Of a stretch of DNA of 64,000 nt, positions 23,287-35,578 are shown piece after piece. The notes under the pieces are model-generated. The model ran no database searches, had not been told where the DNA came from, and saw only the letters and a list, made by a program, of their open reading frames with translations. The position numbers and the translations under genes are program-made. The first letter of the stretch is position 1, and each line of letters opens with the position of its first letter. Location: assembly GCA_030789695.1 (NCBI GenBank), contig CM061142.1, positions 797,681,258-797,745,257 of the forward strand, written 5' to 3'. The DNA comes from Scilla litardierei. Taxonomy: Eukaryota; Streptophyta; Magnoliopsida; Asparagales; Asparagaceae.

Positions 23287-24870
23287 TCACCTATAGCAAA
23301 AGGCGGATCCAGTATCTTTGCCGGTGCAGGCAACTGCTCCAACTGCTCCTTTCGTGTCTCTGCCAGATGAGTGTGTCCACACTCCATCAGATTCCAGCAA
23401 TACGGCTTCCAGCATCTCTCCAAGGACTCCACCTGTACCCTGCAAAAGATAAGCCACATCAATCTGATGTGGATAATTCTTCCCCAAAATAAATGTATTC
23501 CAAAGAGGGTCATCAACATAAGTATTTAAAATTAAAAACGGTTGACAACACTTCTCTGGAAATAAATCTCTACTCTCGTATACCATGTCGATCAACTCCT
23601 CGTTGTTCGCCTCAGGTTGTTCAGGTAGCTTGGGCATATAAGCGTGGGTTTCATCAGGTAACTCCTCATCATCGTCAGACTTATCCCATTGCACCTCCTG
23701 ATCATAATCAATAGCATCCATGGGTTCTAACTCCTCGCTCTCCTCCTCGTATACGTCCCATCGTACCTCTTGATCGTATGTACATGAATCCTGCAAAAGG
23801 CACGATGAGTCATCAAAATCTGAATCATAAAAAACATCATACACTGGAGGAGAATCAAATGTAGGAGATGAGGGAGTAAAAAGATCTCCCTGAAGGGAAG
23901 CCATAAGCTCTGTGGGATTGTCCTCAGCATCAGTGGAAGCGTGGTCCTCTGAGGGATGCTCAGCCTCTGTAGAAGGTGGGGATGGATGCGGTAGCTCGAA
24001 AGGAGGGGGGTACAATTCGGGCTCCATCTGTGTGCAGATGTCAGCGTCCAAAGTCACGTCCTCCTCGATGGTCGGCTCCACTACTGTATGCATGACCTCC
24101 ACAATAATGTCCTCTGATGGTATAGGCTGCTCTGACTCAGGTGGGTGGCAGGGGGAGGAGACGATGGTATAAGGTGGCTCTATAGGCTCATGTATCTCGA
24201 CCATGGTGTAGAAATGGGTCTTGTACCCCTCAATTAGAGCGTAGACTCCATCATCAATTGTGCCTGTGGAAGAGATACAATGAGTAATAAAGTTTTGAAA
24301 TTCAAGCTCAAAAGGATCACCTGCCGTTATTGTCAATGGACCGGAATTTCGAACTATGTCGACAATGTTTCTCAATAGGTCAGTGTACGTGTCCTCCTTT
24401 GGCAACTCAGATGTCTCTATTTGTGGAGTGTTGATGGTATAAAGGTGGATATGATCACCTTCAAGTGAAGCCTACACTCCATCTATGATAGTACCTGCAC
24501 TAGAGACATTAGCCATAACAAAATCGATGAATACTTGGTCGTATGGTTTACTTACCGTAACGGTTAGTGAACCGGTAGATCGAGCATCATCTATCATTTG
24601 CTCCAAGGCTGCTACCAACTGCAAATCACTGAACTTTCCCACTTGCATCCTCTTCAGAAACTCACATGAGGGTCCCCTTAGCCTTCTAGTGAAGATATCA
24701 AATAGCGTGGAGGCATTCCACTCATGGTCTGACTCCGTCTGGAACATTCCTAACTTTCCTTCAAACCTAGACAAGGCTTCCCCGAAGGATTCTCCATCAG
24801 CCTGATAGAATGTAGCGAGATACATGTAGGATTGTATAGAGCCCGCTCGCATTTTCTTTGGAAGCACCAT
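23287..24870 (-). pseudogene. Gag-like ORF with acidic extension, one amber stop
   Basis: One frame runs from 24870 down to 23287 and is broken only by TAG near 24474. The N-terminal part (24870 to about 24560) looks like the second half of a Gypsy gag (FYQADGESFGEALSRFE, then LFDIFTRRLRGP). The first half of gag has no room before the primer site and appears lost. A segment of about 35 residues (LTVTVSKPYDQVF..SAGTIIDGV) is duplicated as LTITAGDPFELEF..STGTIDDGV. A long acidic region rich in E, D, P and S follows, then a conserved tail (CCQ..., DDPLWNTF, GK, ID). The true end (LPAPAKILDPPFA) lies one frame over at about 23280-23350, so there is a frameshift near 23345. The tail is shared with the ORF at 54285-55242; its function is unknown. 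Confidence 0.75.
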
Positions 24871-25054
24871 CGCTGCAACAACTGTACCTGATCAAGCAAA
24901 GTAAATAACCTGGAAAAGACGTCAGTGGTACAAAGAGAGATAAAGATGATAATAGTAGCAGGTGGTGGGGAAAAAAATCTCTCTCAATGTTTTTTTTTGT
25001 TTTTTGTTTTAGGTAGTCTAATCAACCTAATTGTGACAAATTGGCATCCAACGG

Positions 25055-25172
25055 GAAACACCTCCCCGGCTACAGCGCCAAAAACTTGATCGCTCCGAAA
25101 TGCAACCCAAGAGCACACCCTAGTATGTCGCAAATGCACGGAGATAAATCCCCGGTAACGGCGCCAAAAACT
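25055..25172 (-). promoter_or_regulatory. Primer-binding region, duplicated
   Basis: On the minus strand, 5'-LTR end CGATCA is followed by AGTTTTTGGCGCCGTTACCG at about 25153-25174. A diverged second copy (CGATCA-AGTTTTTGGCGCTGTAGCCG) lies about 75 bp further in, near 25065-25092. Only the copy next to the LTR is correctly placed to prime. Confidence 0.75.
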
Positions 25173-27157
25173 TGATCGGCCCTGGATACACACCTGGAGA
25201 ACGATTGTAGTTTTACCGCGAGCGCACGGTCAAGTGGCGAGCGGGTATCGTACACGAGGAGGTGGTGTTGGCTCCAATCTATCCTAGGTTGGTTTGACTA
25301 CGAATGTTTTATTGGTGGAGATGGTTATGGAATGATATAATGGAAATGGCAGTGGATGTCGGTGTCAGTGATAAAGAAGTCGGATAAAGTATCGATTCAA
25401 ATAAAATACAATAAAAGTGTCTAGGGCTAGGGAATCCCCACTACGGACCGTCATTCATCATTGTGAATAGTGAATCTCAATATTACTAGACTTGCGTTGG
25501 GGTGAACTAGTCGTAACTAAATATAGAACCAAGCTCACGCTCTCGTGCTATTGCCGGTCTATAGCAACCCTAGGATAGGGCCCAATCTCTTGCAAACCCT
25601 AGCCTAAGACGCTAGCATTAGGATCGACATCATCGTTCAATCGCCCCTCGAGCCCACTCTCGTGCAAACTCGAGTTACGATCTAGGTTGTGATAGTTTGT
25701 ATTCGTCCAATCTCTTGCAAACGAATATGTGTATAGATCTATAATAAAAGTGCTAGCTTTGGTCCAATCTCTTGCAAACCAAGTCTAGCGAATCTCTATT
25801 ATAAATCTAAATCGAATATCTAGGCCTTCCCATCGATAGGAATCCAGTCTCTTGCAAACCCCAAATCGATGGAAATTCCTAGCTATCCGTAATAAATCGA
25901 TCACAACCTAACCTCCTAGCAATTCTAGCAATTTAGAAATTCATTCATCACAAATCTGAAATTAGATCCATAGGGTTCATCCCCAAACCCTAGAACAACA
26001 AATCTACTCAAGCATAGCAATAACGATATGAGAATCAATAAAAATCATTGCTTGCATACAAAAAGATAGAAAAAACAAAGATTCAAATAATAAGAACAAA
26101 ATACTTAGCTTTGATGAAGATCTTCAATCCAAATACAAGCTTTTAGATCTAAGAGGGGGCCTAGGGCATGGCCTAACCTCTAAAATAATCACTAAGAAAA
26201 CATCATGGGAACATTTTCTAATGGTGGCTACAAACCCCTTATATAGTCTTCCAAACCCCTAGCAAATAACCCTAGAAAACCCCTCAAATTCGTGCTCAAA
26301 ACAGCCCAAACCGCAACTTTAAATCTGGGCCCGCCGCTGACTCGGCCGAGTGGGACATGTGACTCGGCCGAGTGGAAATTCCAGCACTGTAACGTCAATT
26401 TGCAGAAATTCTCCAGATTTCATCCGACCTCCGATTGGCACGTTCTTGGTGGCGTTGGAACTGTCATGAAGTCTACTATCCATAAAAAATATGAGACAAA
26501 TACTTTGATTGTTGGAATGATAGCAGATTTCAAAAGAGTGGGAGGCTGTCTGAAAATCTGGGCGCTGCGTGTCCTCGGCATCACTCGGCCGAGCGGCGAA
26601 TGTCACTCGGCCGAGGGGATTTTGGTACTCGGCCGAGTCGGAGCTCGTAATCGACTGACGGATTACAGTAAGTCTGGTCTTTTGGATGCCGTCGTTCGTG
26701 TGCCACTCGGGCGAGTGGTGTCTCCATACTCGGCCGAGTGGGATGTCGTCACTCGGCCGAGTGCACGCTACTCTTCAAGTAATTGCGTGTCCGATCTGGC
26801 CGGCCGAGCGGGCTTCCTTGCTCGGCCGAGTGACTCCTTCACTCGGCCGAGTGGCATGCTGAAAATGCCCAATCTTCATCATTTCGCTTTCTCGTCGCTA
26901 TTACGACGTTCTCTCTTCTTCCACTCGTCTTCTATCGCTGATAGGTCCTCAATAAGTCCATGAGCGATGCTCCGTTACGCGTGCAAGTCCTTTAAGCTCA
27001 TTTTTTCTCCCAATTGCTCATATTTCCTGAAATCCGACAAAAACAAGAAATAGTGAAAAGTAACACAATATCATCGAATAATCGCGAAAATCGCAATATG
27101 AGCAACCGAAATGGCATGCAAATATGCAGAAAAAAGGTGTAAAATATAGACCGATCA
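25173..27157 (-). repeat. 5' LTR of gag-only Gypsy
   Basis: 1985 bp. Its palindrome array at 26340-26852 contains about eleven ACTCGGCCGAGT-type copies, most of them intact, and a minus-strand TATA-like CTATATAAGG lies near 26240. The LTR is followed by GGTAT. Confidence 0.93.
26340..26852 (-). promoter_or_regulatory. ACTCGGCCGAGT palindrome array in U3 (5' LTR copy)
   Basis: Copies at 26340-26351 and 26841-26852 bound the array. Intermediate copies include flank variants (TCACTCGGCCGAGTGC) and one with an altered centre (CCACTCGGGCGAGTGG). The array lies on the U3 side of the TATA box. Confidence 0.8.
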
Positions 27158-27162
27158 GGTAT

Positions 27163-28648
27163 CTATACATATACCAATACCGCTCCAAAGTATACACATC
27201 TACCAATATAACTATATACATACCATAATGTCAATCACACTTAATATCTAGTCAGGTAACACCCACATAGTTCAATCACTTTATATACCATAATAATATT
27301 ACAGACATCAGCACACGTATAATTATAATACCCTCCCTAAAACATACATTCATCGTATAGTCACACACAAGTAACGCATATATTCACACCATATCCATTT
27401 ACCTATAATTAGTATACCAATACATCTACTTACATACATAGTTAAGGTATGCAATAATTGTGTATACCTCATGGTATACACGTACACAAAATCCCGTAAG
27501 AGCAAGCGATATCAATCAAAATAATAATCCTACTACCATACGTATATCACATATATACTCATGCAGCAAATACATAACTACTTACGTCTAAGCACACTAA
27601 TATTTACGTACAAGCACACACTCACACTTACTAACATATAGGTCATATAATAGGCTTACTCACTTAACTATAAGTACACCTATTATCATTACACCTAACA
27701 TACTCACGACTTACTACTATATTATATACCAAGCATCTACAAGTATCTTCAAGCTACTTACACTACTAGTATATGCCCCAATACAATTTCCAATATTTAT
27801 ACAGACATCCCTAAAGTGGTATAGCTATCCGCACATATATAATAACACCACCATATACACAACTTCATATACATCATGAATAACACTAATTATACATACA
27901 TAATACAAGAGTCAATTATTAATACCCTAAGGGTAGCACGCTCATACGGGTCCACACACTCCACCTATATGCATGCACCTCCACGACATAACAACTTATA
28001 CTAATGGACCCACCAAGCTATACTATGGTTGACACAGGCAACGACAAGCACTAATGGCTAAACAATAGGAAAGAAACCGAAGCCAAAGCGTGACGAAGGA
28101 AAGATCGAAAAGCATGAGTTCAGATAGGACGAAGATATGGAGACAACTTGGTTAGGTGAATCAAGGGTATAATTGTGAATGTTTTGGTGGGAAAAGAAAG
28201 ATGTAATGATGCTCTTATAGGATACAGGAAAATAGTGTGTAAAAGATATAAGTTAAAAACGAAGAGTACGAAACCGGTCGATAAAATGAGTTGTTCGAAA
28301 TAAGTTTGAGCCGTATATACATAATAAGAAGAATGGTTTATTAGCTTATTGAAAATTTATTATAAGGAAGAAGTAAAACATTCACACGAACATTAAGGAC
28401 ATAGGTTAGAAAATATTATGCGGAAGTAATTTAATAATTTCGGCAAAAGTTTCGAAATTCAAAGAATGAAATCATATCAACTTTAGTGTAGAGAATTTAA
28501 GCACATGCTAAATGTTTTCTAAGTCTTAAAACTGGAGAGAAATTTCAAATAAATAATATTGAAAATACTTTTAGAGAAATCCGAATTTGCCAAACGAAAC
28601 TGATTTATACAAAGATCTTAAGGTACGAACACAATGAGCCTAGAACTG
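27163..28648 (-). other. Interior of the large Gypsy element, noncoding
   Basis: Continuation of 18313-19300: G-poor on plus up to about 28000, then AT-rich without a repeat I can name, ending in the (AT)n at 28649-28671. No coding region is supported. Confidence 0.7.
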
Positions 28649-28864
28649 ATATATATATATATATATATATGAAGGTTAGCTTAATTTTATTGAGATATGT
28701 ACAAATACAACAATAGCCCAAAAAGGGAAGTGAATCCAATGGGGAGAGGAGAGGGCACAAGCGCCGTCACTCACCACCATAAAAAACAAGACCCAATTGG
28801 AGCTATACCAAGAGGATAACAATACTATACAAAGGTAAACCCACTACAAAGAATTAATCAAAAT

Positions 28865-31800
28865 TTATCCCATGTCTCTGAATTCCCAGTTGCCGTAAGC
28901 AGTAGACTCCTCCTCCGTAGAGGGGTCTTGGTCATGCAAAGCGACTCTAATATCAGTAGCTATTGCTTCAAAAAGAATGGTCTTCTTTTTAGAAACCCCC
29001 TCAAAAATTCGATTATTCCTCTCTTTCCATATGTGCCAAACCATAGCAGCGAGTGTAGTTTTAGCAAGTAAGCACAAAGCATTCTTCCCTCCGTAATGTG
29101 ATATGTAGTGTTTCCCGATCTCGCTAAGGGTTGGCGTGATGATAGTGGTTATTCCCAACTTAAGAAAAGCCCTGCGTAGAATGTAGTTGGAGAAGCTACA
29201 GTTAAAGAAAAGATGGTCTATTGTTTCCTCCATATCTTCATCACACAGCACGCAATGATGTTGGACATTGAACCCCCATCTTGAAATCATCTCACGTGTG
29301 AGCAACTTACCCCAAAATGCACGGAGAAGAGTTAGCGACATTTTTGGAATATGATTACTATACCAAATTAACTTGTGAAAGGGGAAGCACACACCTCTAT
29401 TCCGAATACCTTCCCAACATTTCTTGAAAGAAAACCGGCCACCAGGGACCCATTCCCATTCATCAGCTCCCGAACAAACTTTTATTTTCTGAAGCAAGTG
29501 TTTAACAGGAGCAATGGCCGGATCCTCCTTCCAGCCCGTGCCAGTCCAGTATTCCCGAACGCAATGGTTCTCAGCTCCAGGCGGGATTTCAAGTGTATTT
29601 GATAGCAGGCCACACTCCAACCAATGATCATTCCAGAAAGAGGTTGAGCTCCCATCACGAATTTTCCGTCTGATAAGGCCAAGGGACATCGGCCTGTACT
29701 GCAACAAATGTTTCCAGGTGCCCGAATGTTGGAGCAAACGTTTGGCCGTGAAGAAGCAACCTGAATCACCATATTGGCCTACCATATGATTTGCCCAAAG
29801 GGAACCGGATGACAAGTATCTCCAGATAAGCTTAAGCCTCGCCTCCTCATTTAACTCTTCTAACAATCTGAGCCCCACACCGCCTTCAGACTTGGGTTTA
29901 CACATATCCTTCCACGACCACGCTCTCGACGAGCCCAAGATGAAACGCCTACAGGATGAGGAGATAATCTTCAGAATTTTGATATGAACATTGAAAGCTT
30001 GCATCTAGAATAAAACAATTCCGTAAATGACCGATCTAACTAGTTCAATCCGCCCAGAGATAGATAGTAGAGAAGAGCTCCAGCCCATCATCCTCTTCTT
30101 GCATTTGTCCACCAATTTGCCATAATTAGCCGTTTTGGGGTATTTCGATGAGAGAGGCAGACCCAAGTAGGTGTTAATAGTTGTAGAAATCCTTATTCCC
30201 AACAATTCAGATAAGGATTGCTTGTTTTTGGTCCCCTTACTAAATATTCCCTCACTCTTATCCCTGTTAACCTGAAGTCCAGTTAAAATAGAAAACTCCC
30301 CCAGCAAATTTTTCAGTCCCATAAAAGAGGTTTTGTTGGCCCTGCAGAACAGAAGGAGGTCATCTGCAAATAAAAGATGAGAAATAGAGTTTCCATGCCT
30401 CATTGGTTGGATTTTGCCCATATTAATATATTTGGCCATCAGAACAAAGAATGCTTCCATAGCAATCACAAATAAATAGGGGGAGAGCGGATCCCCTTGG
30501 CGAATACCTCTATTACCATTGAAATATCCCACTGGAGCACCATTTATTAATATAGAGAAAGTAGGCGAGGTAATGCACTCTCTAATCCATTCGATGAAGA
30601 GAAGAGGGAAGCCCAGCTGAAGCAAGAAAAACAAGATAAAATCCCAGTTTACACTATCAAAAGCCTTCCTCAGGTCCAATTTAAGGCACGCTCTACTTCC
30701 CATTTGATTGCTGAAATCTCTAATCTGTTCATGGGCTAACAGAGTGGAATCAGAGAGTAGCCTCCCTTTGAGAAAAGCAGATTGGTTCGGTGAGATCAAG
30801 TCATGAATCACAACTTTTAACCTGTTGCACATAATTTTGCTGATGATCTTGTAGAGAACATTACAACAGGCTATGGGTCGATAATCACTGAGTGAGGAAG
30901 CATTAGAATTCTTAGGCACCAGGGTTAAAAAAGTATGATTGACACTTTTGAGAAGCGACCCTGATTTAAAGAAAGATTTAACAGCAATAGTTACCTCATC
31001 TCCAATAATACCCCAGTTGTGTTGGAAGAAAAGACCGTTATAACCATCAGGTCCAGGGGCCTTATCGGGGCCAATCTCCAAAACCGCCCGTTTGATCTCA
31101 TCATTAGAGACCCTCCGACCAAGCCACTCGGACGACTCCATAGTTAAGATACGTTTTGGCACCAGCTTGGGGAAGTTACTCAGATAGTGATTCTGCGTAT
31201 AAAGTTTTTCAAAGAAAACAGGAGCCTCCCTTTGCAGAACATACAGATCTCTGTTTTGTTGACCATTCACATCAACTAAATGATTCAGTGAATTACGACA
31301 GGTCCTCGAATTCATAGCATTGTAGAAGAATTTGGTATTCCTGTCGCCCAATTTCAGCCAGTCCTGACGACTTTTTTGCCTAAACATCTCTTCTTCCAAT
31401 TTCAAAGCCACCATTAACTCCTTGAGTATAAGCTGTTCTTCATGTTGCAGAGATGCATCAGAGATGATACTAGGATTATTTCGGATTGCCTCCAACCTCA
31501 GCTGGCATTTACTAACCAGCTTTTTCGCGTGGTAGGCACCTGCCCAATTCCGGAGATGGGGTTTCAAATGTTTTAGTTTTTGTGTGAGCCGAAACATAGG
31601 TGTTCCCTGAAAATTCTCGCTCCAACCCTTGGCAATAACATCCTGAAAACCAGGGCACTTGATCCAATAGTTGAAAATTTTAAATGGCTTGGGATCATGC
31701 GAAGGCGTGATATGAAGATTAACTACCATGGGAGAGTGATCACTGGTACTAGGATCAAGATATTCCAAATAAGAATTCGAAAGGGAATTAATCCAAGATG

Positions 31801-32413
31801 AATTACAAAAGACCCTATCTAATTGGGCATTAATTCGATCCTTACCCACCCGATGGTTGCACCAGCTTAGCTTGTTACATGTGCTCTTAAGTTCCTGCAA
31901 CGAACACCTTGTGATACAGTGAGTGAAGTCTTGGACCATAGCCTCTTCTAACCTCCTTCCTCCAAGCTTGTCAGAAGTGTATAGCACGCTGTTGAAATCC
32001 CCGCCAACAAGCCATGCCGAATTGCCTATCATACCAAGATCACCTTCCAAGCATTTCCACAACTCCTTTCTCTCAGGGATGGTGTTGCGGGCATAAACAC
32101 TAGTTATAACACACGAGAACCCGCCTAAGTTAGAGCAGGGGACCGTGATGTGTTGATTAGAGCAGGACAAAGCATCAAACTTCCAGATTGTGGGATTAAA
32201 CCACATCACAATTCGTCCCCCAGGAGCCATGGAAGAATTGTCTATAGATAGCCAGTCTGAAGGAACACACGACTTCTTATGATCAGAAGGATTTTTGAGC
32301 TTTGTCTCCAAAAGTATGATGGCCGAAGGCTTTATTGAATAGATTCTACTTCTCAAATCTCTCCTACGAACGAGATTATTGAGGCCTCTAATATTCCAGA
32401 AAAGTAAAGTCAT
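28865..32413 (-). pseudogene. LINE ORF2: endonuclease, reverse transcriptase, zf-RVT; one amber stop
   Basis: A single frame runs from ATG at 32413 to a stop at 28865, interrupted only by TAG at 30005-30007. The first ~230 residues are an apurinic-type endonuclease (WNIRGLN, LLETKL, VGGDFNS, STSDHSPMV). The reverse transcriptase follows (FLTLVPK, DYRPIACC, LKLDLRKAFDSVNW, GIRQGDPLSPYLF, FADDLLLF). After the stop comes the C-terminal region with a zf-RVT zinc motif (HCVLCDEDMEETIDHLFFNC) and WHIWKERNNRIF. This domain order is that of plant L1 elements, and the two halves add up to about 1180 codons, a normal ORF2 length. The stop probably replaces a tryptophan. Apart from that stop the protein is intact. 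Confidence 0.95.
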
Positions 32414-32447
32414 TGGTCAGTATGTGGGTGATGGCGCTCTGGCCCAA

Positions 32448-34388
32448 TCAAGTGGTATGAGATCTTGTGCTTCTTCTGTTGGATCCTGAAGCACTCTGAA
32501 CAACCTTTTTCTTGCCATTTTTAATGTCTAGCTTATGTTGGACCTGTTCTTCCACTTCTTTATCCCATTCGGGATTATCAGTAGCAATACAGTGAGGCAA
32601 TTTATCAACATCATCCACTATTGCATCATCAATCAGAGAAGGCAAAGGGAAACAACCCTGCTGATTCACAGGCAATTCAATGCTATCCTGGGGAGAAGGA
32701 ATTTTACCTGGAGAAGTAACTCTATGGGGCAGAGATTTTGAAAGCCCGACCTGATTTGAATCCTCCGGAATGGGTAGCGCTATAGCCGCCATTAGTTGCT
32801 GGGAAGTGCTTATGTTCACGCTTTGCTCGGGCAGCTGAGAGTGCTCATTGTTCCTCAAGGTATCCTCAACCGTAATTGGAATTGATTCCCTAGAGGTAGC
32901 CGGGTCTCCAGGAGAGGCCATCTTCAGATCCTGGTGGAGCTCAGGTGAAGTTCGATTGGGTGGCTCAGGGAGTTGCTCAGGCGGCATTGGGTTGGATAGC
33001 TCAGGGTGTTGCACAGGCATTTGAGGGTCGGACACCCCAACATTAGAATCATTGCTTGCACTACAATTAATATTACCCGATGGCATTTCTTTCTGAAGGA
33101 GAGGGCACCGCATCCCTTGCTCCTGCTCTCCATTAACCACTTGGATTGAAGGGAGCTTAATGCTGACAGTGCATTGCTCATCAGTGTGACCAAAAGAGAC
33201 GCATTTGCTACATCGGGGCGGGGAACCTTCATATTTGGTGGTAATAATTACTATAGAGCCCTCCTCCATCTCGACTTCGAAAGAGGACAACAGAGGAGTA
33301 GAAGCATCCACTTCGATCAAACAACGGGCATAAGAGATCCTTTCAAAATAAGCAGTGGCACGGTCCAGACTCATAGGTTTCCCAATGACCGAGGCAATGA
33401 TATTAAGTCCCTCCAGATTCCACATGAATAGGGGGACCCCATGTAGCTAAACCCAAACAGGAATAGATGTTAAGATGTCACGATCATTCCTCATATGAAG
33501 GGACCATCGCTTCAGAACAACTAGTCGTCCTTCGAATAGCCAGGGCCCCCTGCCAAAACCCTGTCACACTCCTCCGGATTTTCGAACCGGTAGTAAAAGA
33601 ACCCATTCTCCTTAGTATAAACATGTACCTTCTTCTTCGGCTTCCACAATCTCTCCATCCAAGCAACCATATGACCATAAAATGGAATATCTCCCACAAC
33701 ATAACCCACAAGACTATTCTTCCAGTTTTCAGCCCCTTTTAGAACTAGATCAGAGGGGAATCTAGCAAACACAGACCCATCTTCACAGGATAGGGGGGAC
33801 ATGAGACATTCCAAGTGCTGCATCGTAAGTTCTACGATTCACACATACATCGGACCAAGATTGTTTGGTTGCTTCAGGACTTGAATTGAAATGAATTTTT
33901 GGTCTCTCAGGAAAAGTACCAAATACCTTGTGTGCATCACCCACAGGCCGAGCAGCAGGAATTGCAAATCTGGGAAGAACGGAGGGCTCGCAGAATCTCC
34001 CCATGTGAAGGGTAGTCCCCCTAGACCGGAATCCCACATGTAGATCTCCCCTACGCCGGAGATCCTTCCACCCCCCATCAGAAGTATTTCGACCGCCAAG
34101 AGGGCCCTTCCTCCTCTGGACCTCAGTCCAACCCCCGTCAGCATGGAGGTCCCCTGGCTTACCTCGAAAGTCAGATCTCGCATTAGAAGGGAAACGGGAT
34201 CTACTAGCATCTCGTTGAGAACGAGATCTCCCAATCCCAAGGGAACTGCCACCTCGCTCGGGAAGAACCACCCTAGCGTCACCCCTATGCGACAGAGGAA
34301 GGACAGGATTAGGACCGTCAGCAAGACTCCCTCCACCTTGAGGATCGCCAGAGTCGCCGTCACCTCCAATATCGCCTTCCACTTGCAT
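32448..34388 (-). pseudogene. LINE ORF1 (gag-like, DUF4283 and CCHC), frameshifted
   Basis: Fragments in three frames together resemble a plant L1 ORF1. An arginine- and glycine-rich N-terminal part (34388-33783) is followed by a DUF4283-type region (WKNSLVGYVVGDIPFYGHMV, YYRFENPEECDRVLAGGP; within 33823-33521). Next come a connector and a CCHC zinc knuckle (PPRCSKCVSFGHTDEQC, about 33180), and a proline- and serine-rich tail ending at 32448. Breaks: a frameshift near 33800, a 1-nt deletion near 33540, and TAG at 33447-33449. The 22-35 nt spacing before ORF2 is normal for L1. Function in the family: RNA-binding chaperone of the retrotransposition particle. Confidence 0.88.
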
Positions 34389-34392
34389 AACT

Positions 34393-34682
34393 TATATATA
34401 TATATACGTATATACGTACGTATATACGTATATACGTATGTATGTATATATGTATATATGTATATATATATGTATATATGTATATAATTGAAGTTCTATT
34501 TATCTTGGAAGATATTCTAAAGCGTATATATATATATATACGTATGTATATATGTATATATACGTATGTATATATGTACATACGTATGTATATATGTATG
34601 TACGTATGTATATATGTATGTACGTATGTATATATGTATATAATTGAAGTTCTATTTATCTTGGAAGATATTCTAAAGTGTA
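34393..34682. repeat. (TA)n/TACG microsatellite with a 158-bp tandem duplication
   Basis: TATATA, TACGTA and TATGTA runs, with the unique 42-bp phrase starting TATAATTGAAGTTC appearing at 34481 and again at 34639. The whole unit of 158 bp is therefore duplicated. The 60-80 codon frames here are repeat artefacts. Confidence 0.9.
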
Positions 34683-35578
34683 GATGGTAAATGGCTAAAA
34701 TGAATTTCGGAGTTTAGAAAAAAGATGATATATCGAACTATCAAAGTAGTAATAAAGTTTTAAAAACCAAAATGCGAGAAATATAGCTTAGAAAATAGCT
34801 ACGAGATAGTAATTAAAAATTTCAACCAATAGACTCCAAAATCTACGAAAGGATTTAACTCAATCGAATAGTGAGGAATTAAATACATAAGAAGAGGGTT
34901 TTAAAACAACAATTAAACCGAGCGAAAATTTTTAATAAGGAAAAATCGAAATTGAATTTGAAGGATTCAAGATTTGCAACTGAGAAAATTCGAAAGACTA
35001 ACGATAATCGCCATGAAGCGATCACGTGAAACGAGGGCAAGAATAAGATTGCATGGTCTTATACAAAATACGCCTAGGTATGACTCATAAAATCTACGGG
35101 GAACTCCTATGGTTGACCAACTAAAGATTAAGAAACTTGGCGCTAAGACTTTCTAAGGAACTAGACTGTAATGAACTGCGTCCGGTTTGGCCCGAAATCG
35201 ATGAACCCAAGCGAACGACTAAAGAATTTCTAGAAGTCTAATATGGTCAGAGCTAGGCAAGAACCACTAAGGTAACTCCTAAGACGACTATATTAATTTC
35301 TAGCCTGGAGTCTAGCTAACAATCAGGGACCTCTAACTAGCAAGCACAGACGTCTAACTAAGTCTTACTAAAGTCCTGATATAATGGATTCCCTACTAAG
35401 CTGAGACAGATGTTCGGGCAACACACCTACCAGCCACCAAAGACATAGGAGCGATAAAAATTTAGACTCGGGGCTTATGATTTGGATGTTTTAATTTATT
35501 TAATGGACATTCTATAATTATTAACGTTGTTCCGATAATTCGCAGTTGCAGTGACCTGCATGGGCCACCAATAAAACC
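34683..35578 (-). other. Interior of the large Gypsy element next to its 5' LTR
   Basis: About 900 bp, noncoding. On the minus strand the LTR end is followed by GGTTTTATTGGTGGCCCATG, which should hold the primer site. It does not match the common tRNA-Met type, and I cannot name the tRNA. Confidence 0.6.

Larger units (their letters stand above)
19306..27157 (-). mobile_element. Non-autonomous gag-only Gypsy element (Athila/Tat-like), TSD GGTAT
   Basis: LTRs of 1986 bp (19306-21291) and 1985 bp (25173-27157) have near-palindromic ends (TGATCGG...CCGATCA). GGTAT lies at 19301-19305 and 27158-27162. On the minus strand the 5' LTR (25173-27157) is followed by a TTTTTGGCGCCGTTACCGGGGA primer site. 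The 3.9-kb interior carries one gag-like ORF and a long noncoding part with AAGCTTGGGGGAG-like purine blocks. No protease, RT or integrase is present. Confidence 0.92.
28671..34391 (-). mobile_element. L1-type LINE, nearly full length
   Basis: The minus-strand order is ORF1 (34388 to 32448) then ORF2 (32413 to 28865), and the 3' end lies about 190 bp after the ORF2 stop. It is bounded on both sides by TA repeats ((AT)n at 28649-28671 and TATATA at 34393 onward), which hide any target duplication. The 5' boundary lies only a few bases before the first ORF1 methionine, so the 5' UTR is missing or very short. Confidence 0.88.

Noticed and set aside
20534..26963. ORFs of 95-223 codons overlapping the palindrome arrays (for example 26292-26963)
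   Set aside because: They recur in both LTRs only because the LTRs are repeats; they are rich in R/S/G from the CG-rich palindromes and lack protein features.
34143..34690. Tyrosine/isoleucine-rich frames around the TA repeat
   Set aside because: Direct translation of the (TA)n/TACG microsatellite.
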